Assembly (NCBI GenBank): GCA_031368095.1
Contig: JANLQX010000082.1
Coordinates: forward strand, 1 to 16,867
Reading direction: 5' to 3'
DNA length: 16,867 nucleotides
Source of the DNA: JANLQX01 sp031368095
Lineage (GTDB): Bacteria; Actinomycetota; Acidimicrobiia; Acidimicrobiales; JANYDT01
Of the stretch, positions 13,776 through 16,867 are shown one piece after another. The notes below the pieces were generated by a model, which ran no database searches, was not told the origin of the DNA, and saw only the letters and a program-made list of their open reading frames with translations. The first letter of the stretch is position 1. Each line of letters opens with the position of its first letter. Made by a program: the position numbers and the translations under genes.

Positions 13776-14213
13776 GTGAATCCGAATCCCCACGACCGTG
13801 GACCTTCGGCGTTCCGCACCCCTTTGCAGGTGCCCGTGCCTGATCTCGAACTCCTCCTTCCCCCCGACCACGACCAAAATCGGGTGCTCCGCGCCAAGAT
13901 TCGGGAGTGGTGCTCGACCGAGGGATTTGCTGGCGAGTTGTCCGATGACGTCGTACTGGTCGCCAGCGAATTGTTCAGCAATGCGGTGCGTGCCACGGTC
14001 GGCGAGGAGCCGATCACCGCTGAATTGGAACGCCATGCCAATGGTGCTCTCGTACGGATGATGAACGAAGGGCCGGGATTTGACCCGGACTCGCTTCCGG
14101 CGCCGGACCCGGCACGAGGCGGGGGTCGGGGAATCTGGGTGGCCAAGGCGCTTGGCACGGTCGCCGTTGCCCAACGGAAAACCAAAACAATTGTGACCGT
14201 CCTCGTCCACTGA
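13776..14213 (+). CDS. RsbW/SpoIIAB-like anti-sigma factor, GHKL serine kinase
   Basis: A 145-residue cytoplasmic HATPase_c-type protein. The N box is VASELFSNAVRAT, with E65 and N69 for Mg-ATP. The G1 box is NEGPGFD (97-103), with Asn where the adenine-contacting Asp of a DxGxG motif is usual. The G2 box is GGGRGIWVAKAL (115-126). The small size without a sensor domain fits anti-sigma kinases that bind a SigB/SigF-type factor and phosphorylate a STAS partner. The N-terminal 25 residues are Pro-rich and not conserved. The GTG start lies 8 nt after a stress-type -10 box and 42 nt after the phosphatase stop. The D-to-N change may alter ATP affinity. No sigma factor gene is adjacent. Confidence 0.85.
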   Translation: MNPNPHDRGPSAFRTPLQVPVPDLELLLPPDHDQNRVLRAKIREWCSTEGFAGELSDDVVLVASELFSNAVRATVGEEPITAELERHANGALVRMMNEGPGFDPDSLPAPDPARGGGRGIWVAKALGTVAVAQRKTKTIVTVLVH

Positions 14214-14234
14214 CGAGTCGGCGCGGCCATCGAG

Positions 14235-14260
14235 GTTTTGCCTGACCTAGGGAGGGGTAC
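14235..14260 (+). promoter_or_regulatory. SigB/SigF-type promoter of the NuoF-like gene
   Basis: GTTT (14235-14238), 16 nt, GGGTAC (14255-14260), then 9 nt to the ATG at 14270. The layout equals that of the RsbW-like and sodA promoters. A GGGAGGGG run lies too far from the ATG to be a normal ribosome site, which favours a leaderless transcript. Confidence 0.65.
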
Positions 14261-14269
14261 TGCCCGCCC

Positions 14270-15754
14270 ATGATCTTCCGTGTTCTCGACGAACGTCCCG
14301 TTGGCAGCTTGGCGGAGTACACCGGCCGTGGCGGCGGTGCGGCGCTCGTCGCGGCCCGGGCGGTCGAACCGTCGGCAATCATCGACGTGCTGGCCGAGAG
14401 TGGCCTTCGCGGGCGCGGAGGTGCCGGGTTCCCCACGGGAACGAAATGGCGCAGCGTGCTGGCGAATGCGTCGCCGGTGCGGCCGACGTCGGTGGTCATC
14501 AATGCGGCCGAAGGGGAGCCGTCGACATTCAAGGACCGCACGATTCTTCGCAACAACGTCTTTCGCGTTTTCGAAGGTGCACTTATTGGGTGCCATGTCG
14601 TGGCCTCAGTCGAATTGATCGTGGCGATCAAACACACGTTCACCCACGAGATCGCCATCGTGGAAGCAGCCATTGCTGAGATGGCCGACGCCGGTTGGCT
14701 CGGCGCTGTGGACGTCCGCATCGTCGCCGGTCCGGGGTCGTATCTGTTCGGCGAAGAGACGGCGATGCTCGAGGTCGTCAGCCATCGACACCCATTTCCC
14801 CGCGTGAGTCCTCCGTGGCGTCGTGGCGTCGATGACGATGGCGACGAGGATGCCGACGGCGCCACCGCGGAATTGGCCGGGTCGGTCGATACGCTCGGAG
14901 CACCAGCGTTGGTGAACAACGTCGAGACCTTCGCCAACGTTGCGTTGATTGTGGCGAACGGCCCGTCCTGGTTCCGTGAAGTCGGCACCGAGTCGTCGCC
15001 CGGCACCATCGTGTGCACGGTGGTCGGCGACACTCGACGCCATGGCGTCGGTGAGTTCGCCATGGGCACACCGATCGGCGAGGTCATCGAGGCGCTCGGA
15101 GGTGGACCTCGCCGAAGCCGACGCATCATCGCTGTTCTCCCTGGTGCGTCCGCCGCCATCGTCAGTGAACGCGCCATCTGGACGCCGCTAACGCACGAAG
15201 ATATGCGTGCCGCCGGAAGTGCCTTGGGCTCGGCCGGCTTCCTCTGCATCGATGATGCCGCCGATACGTTCGCCCTGGCGCACGGCGCGTCGCGCTTTCT
15301 CTCGGTTGAGTCGTGTGGTCAGTGCGTGCCGTGCAAGGACGATGGCATGGCGGTTACCGCGTTACTCCGCCAACTCCTCGATGGCACGGCCGCGACCGAC
15401 GTGGCCAAGCAGATCGGCAATCGGCTCGGCACGATCACCAAGGGTGCGCGGTGCAGCCTCGCCAGCCAACAACAGATGGTGGTGGGCTCGCTGGTCGAGT
15501 TGTGCGCAACAACACCGGTGCTGTCGGGCCGGGCCGTACCTGACGGCGACGCGCTGGGGCAAGCGGAACGGGTCCTGGGAGCAGCGCTCCGTCCACTGCT
15601 CGACATCGTCGACGGCGTGGCCATTCTCGATGATTCGTTCGCCGATAAACAGCCTGATTGGTCCTACGACGAGACCAGCTCAGGGCTCTACCCGGTGCAG
15701 CGCCTCCAGGGTCATGCGTTGGCCGACGAAGGAGACGCCACGATCGTCCGGTAG
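14270..15754 (+). CDS. NuoF-like flavo-iron-sulfur (NADH-binding 51-kDa-type) protein, stand-alone
   Basis: A 494-residue soluble protein homologous to the NADH/FMN-binding subunit of complex I and related hydrogenases and formate dehydrogenases. It has the nucleotide motif GLRGRGGAGFPTG (45-57), an FMN-site segment NAAEGEPSTFKDR (78-90, altered from the usual NADESEPGTCKDR), GPGSYLFGEETAMLE (154-168), VNNVET (215-220), an SLBB region around 245-280, and four cysteines for one [4Fe-4S] cluster: C349, C352, C355 (SCGQCVPC) and C395 (GARCSL). An acidic insertion, GVDDDGDEDADG, sits at 186-197, and the C-terminus extends about 90 residues past the cluster. No NuoE, NuoG or other subunit is nearby, so its electron partner is unknown. 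Its 3' end overlaps the glycosyltransferase by 43 bp. Confidence 0.88.
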   Translation: MIFRVLDERPVGSLAEYTGRGGGAALVAARAVEPSAIIDVLAESGLRGRGGAGFPTGTKWRSVLANASPVRPTSVVINAAEGEPSTFKDRTILRNNVFRVFEGALIGCHVVASVELIVAIKHTFTHEIAIVEAAIAEMADAGWLGAVDVRIVAGPGSYLFGEETAMLEVVSHRHPFPRVSPPWRRGVDDDGDEDADGATAELAGSVDTLGAPALVNNVETFANVALIVANGPSWFREVGTESSPGTIVCTVVGDTRRHGVGEFAMGTPIGEVIEALGGGPRRSRRIIAVLPGASAAIVSERAIWTPLTHEDMRAAGSALGSAGFLCIDDAADTFALAHGASRFLSVESCGQCVPCKDDGMAVTALLRQLLDGTAATDVAKQIGNRLGTITKGARCSLASQQQMVVGSLVELCATTPVLSGRAVPDGDALGQAERVLGAALRPLLDIVDGVAILDDSFADKQPDWSYDETSSGLYPVQRLQGHALADEGDATIVR

Positions 15755-16755
15755 AGGTTCTCGTAGTTCTTGACCATGGCGGCCGCGCTGAACCGCCGAA
15801 CCGACGAATCCCGAACTCCCTGGCGATCAAGCTTCACGACGGTCTCCACGGCCGCGACGGCGGCCTCGATGCTAAAGACCAACACGCCGGTGGCGTCGTC
15901 GATCAATTCATTCATCGAGCCACGATCGAACGCGATCACCGGGGTACCCGACGCCATGGCTTCGACAACGCTGAACCCGAACGGCTCGTCGAAGCTGATC
16001 AGATGAAGAAGCGCGGCCGCCCCGCCGAGCAGTTTCATGCGCTCGTCCCCGCCCACCGGTCCGACGTAGCGGACGTGCCCACCGTTGAGATGTGGTTCAA
16101 CCTGCTCGGCAAAGTACGCATCGTCCTGGATGATTCCGGCGATGACGAGCGGACGGCCGGCACAACGTGCGACCTCAATGGCTTCGGCCGTTCCCTTGTC
16201 CGGATGAATGCGTCCGAAGAAGAGCAGGTAGTCCTCGGATTCGGCTCGGAACGTGAACTGATTGGCGTTGATGCCGTGATGGATGGTGGCGGCATAGCGA
16301 AGGCGCGGATGTCGGTTCGCGTCACTGATGGCCACGTAGAAATTGGAGTGGTTGTACCGCTCGAAAACCGGGACGATCGCTTCTGACGAAAACCCGTGGA
16401 TCGTGGTGACCATCGGAGTCCCGATAAGCTCGGAATACGTGAGGGGCAAGAAGTCGAATCCGTTGTGAATGACGTCGAACTCATCGGCTCGTTCGAAGAG
16501 CGCGGCGATGTGCAGACACTCGGCGACCTTCGGTTCAATGCGTGCATCCTCCGACCAGCCCGTCGGCGAGGTTGAAATTAGGCGAGCGCGCGTTGATGAA
16601 TCCGCGGTGGCGAACAAGGTGACCTCATGGCCCAGGGCCACGAGGCCCTCGGTGAGGAGCGAGGCAAAGAGTTCCCACGGGCCGTAGTGCCGTGGCGGCG
16701 TCGTCCATGAGATAGGCGAAAGAACGCCGATACGGAGCTGCTCGGTTCTGGCCAT
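15712..16755 (-). CDS. Family 4 glycosyltransferase
   Basis: A 347-residue GT-B-fold retaining glycosyltransferase. The N-terminal acceptor domain begins RIGVLSPISWTTPPRHYGPWE, with the GPWE-type loop seen in actinobacterial GT4 enzymes. The C-terminal donor domain shows FGRIHPDKGTAEAIEVA (180-196) and the E-x7-E motif as E257 and E265 in DEPFGFSVVEAMASGTPVIAF. It has no membrane helix. Sugar donor and acceptor are unknown; a glycolipid, polysaccharide or compatible-solute role is possible. Start choice: ATG at 16755 has AGGAG 5 nt upstream; a longer frame from 16821 would add 22 residues across the promoter. GTTT-N16-GGGTAG lies just before this ATG. Confidence 0.9.
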   Translation of the reverse strand: MARTEQLRIGVLSPISWTTPPRHYGPWELFASLLTEGLVALGHEVTLFATADSSTRARLISTSPTGWSEDARIEPKVAECLHIAALFERADEFDVIHNGFDFLPLTYSELIGTPMVTTIHGFSSEAIVPVFERYNHSNFYVAISDANRHPRLRYAATIHHGINANQFTFRAESEDYLLFFGRIHPDKGTAEAIEVARCAGRPLVIAGIIQDDAYFAEQVEPHLNGGHVRYVGPVGGDERMKLLGGAAALLHLISFDEPFGFSVVEAMASGTPVIAFDRGSMNELIDDATGVLVFSIEAAVAAVETVVKLDRQGVRDSSVRRFSAAAMVKNYENLYRTIVASPSSANA

Positions 16756-16763
16756 GGCCACTC

Positions 16764-16789
16764 CTACCCGGTTCGTTCGCACCGTAAAC
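16764..16789 (-). promoter_or_regulatory. SigB/SigF-type promoter of the glycosyltransferase gene
   Basis: On the minus strand GTTT (16789-16786), 16 nt, GGGTAG (16769-16764), then 8 nt to the ATG at 16755. A perfect inverted repeat, TCGCAC-N7-GTGCGA (16777-16795), encloses the -35 box and may be an operator. An AGGAG ribosome site overlaps the -10, so if this promoter is used the transcript would lack it. Confidence 0.6.
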
Positions 16790-16867
16790 GTGCGATCACC
16801 GGTTCGGGTCCCGGTTCTCATCAGTCGAAGTAACCTGATCGCTTGTCTTCTGGTGCTGCAATGCTGC

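Noticed and set aside
16831..16867. Possible start of another plus-strand gene (TAACCT at 16831-16836, then TTG at 16843)
   Set aside because: Only about eight codons are visible before the window ends; too little to support a gene.

Overview
The window reads as a GC-rich chromosomal segment from an actinobacterium, most likely an Acidimicrobiia-type lineage. The grounds are a bacterial-luciferase-like oxidoreductase of the kind that uses F420, RsbU/RsbV/RsbW-type partner-switching genes, tRNA genes without an encoded CCA, many GTG/TTG starts, and several start codons placed where a transcript would begin (leaderless mRNAs). The taxonomic call is inference; no marker gene fixes it.

Layout. 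1-3141: end of an ABC transporter ATPase, two permeases of the nucleoside/basic-membrane-protein class and a Rieske non-heme iron oxygenase, all joined by 4-bp ATGA overlaps (one operon, probably uptake plus oxidative attack of a heterocyclic or aromatic compound). 3165-3270: a structured intergenic repeat. 3333-5564: enoyl-CoA hydratase and M20 metallopeptidase. 5540-6736 (minus): aspartate/aromatic aminotransferase, overlapping the peptidase tail to tail. 6800-8308: VOC protein, then a divergent MarR regulator/YceI pair around a perfect 15-bp palindrome. 8342-9382: LLM-class oxidoreductase. 9433-10382: a small two-helix membrane protein and an unrecognised protein. 10419-10694: shared bidirectional terminator, tRNA-Asn (minus) and a CAU-anticodon tRNA (plus). 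10722-10825: a second copy of the structured intergenic repeat. 10891-11078 (minus): a probable frameshifted remnant. 11099-16755: Fe/Mn superoxide dismutase (minus), STAS anti-sigma antagonist, CHASE3-HAMP-PP2C phosphatase, RsbW-like kinase, NuoF-like flavo-iron-sulfur protein, and a family-4 glycosyltransferase (minus).

Two signals stand out. First, four genes in the last 5 kb (sodA, the RsbW-like gene, the NuoF-like gene and the glycosyltransferase) each have GTTT, 15-16 nt, GGGTA(T/C/G), 8-9 nt, start codon. This is the promoter form of SigB/SigF-group general-stress sigma factors, and it surrounds the partner-switching genes that would control such a factor. The inferred circuit is: sensor phosphatase activates the STAS protein, the STAS protein titrates the RsbW-like kinase, a sigma factor encoded elsewhere is released, and it drives superoxide dismutase, a redox flavoprotein, an envelope or osmolyte glycosyltransferase and its own inhibitor.

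Second, two intergenic elements, one after the Rieske gene and one after the CAU tRNA, share an exact geometry. Each has two CCCAG copies 22 bp apart and two inverted copies 22 bp apart, with 46 bp between the inner copies. The bases flanking the core differ between the elements but change together on both arms within each element. I do not recognise this as a named family.
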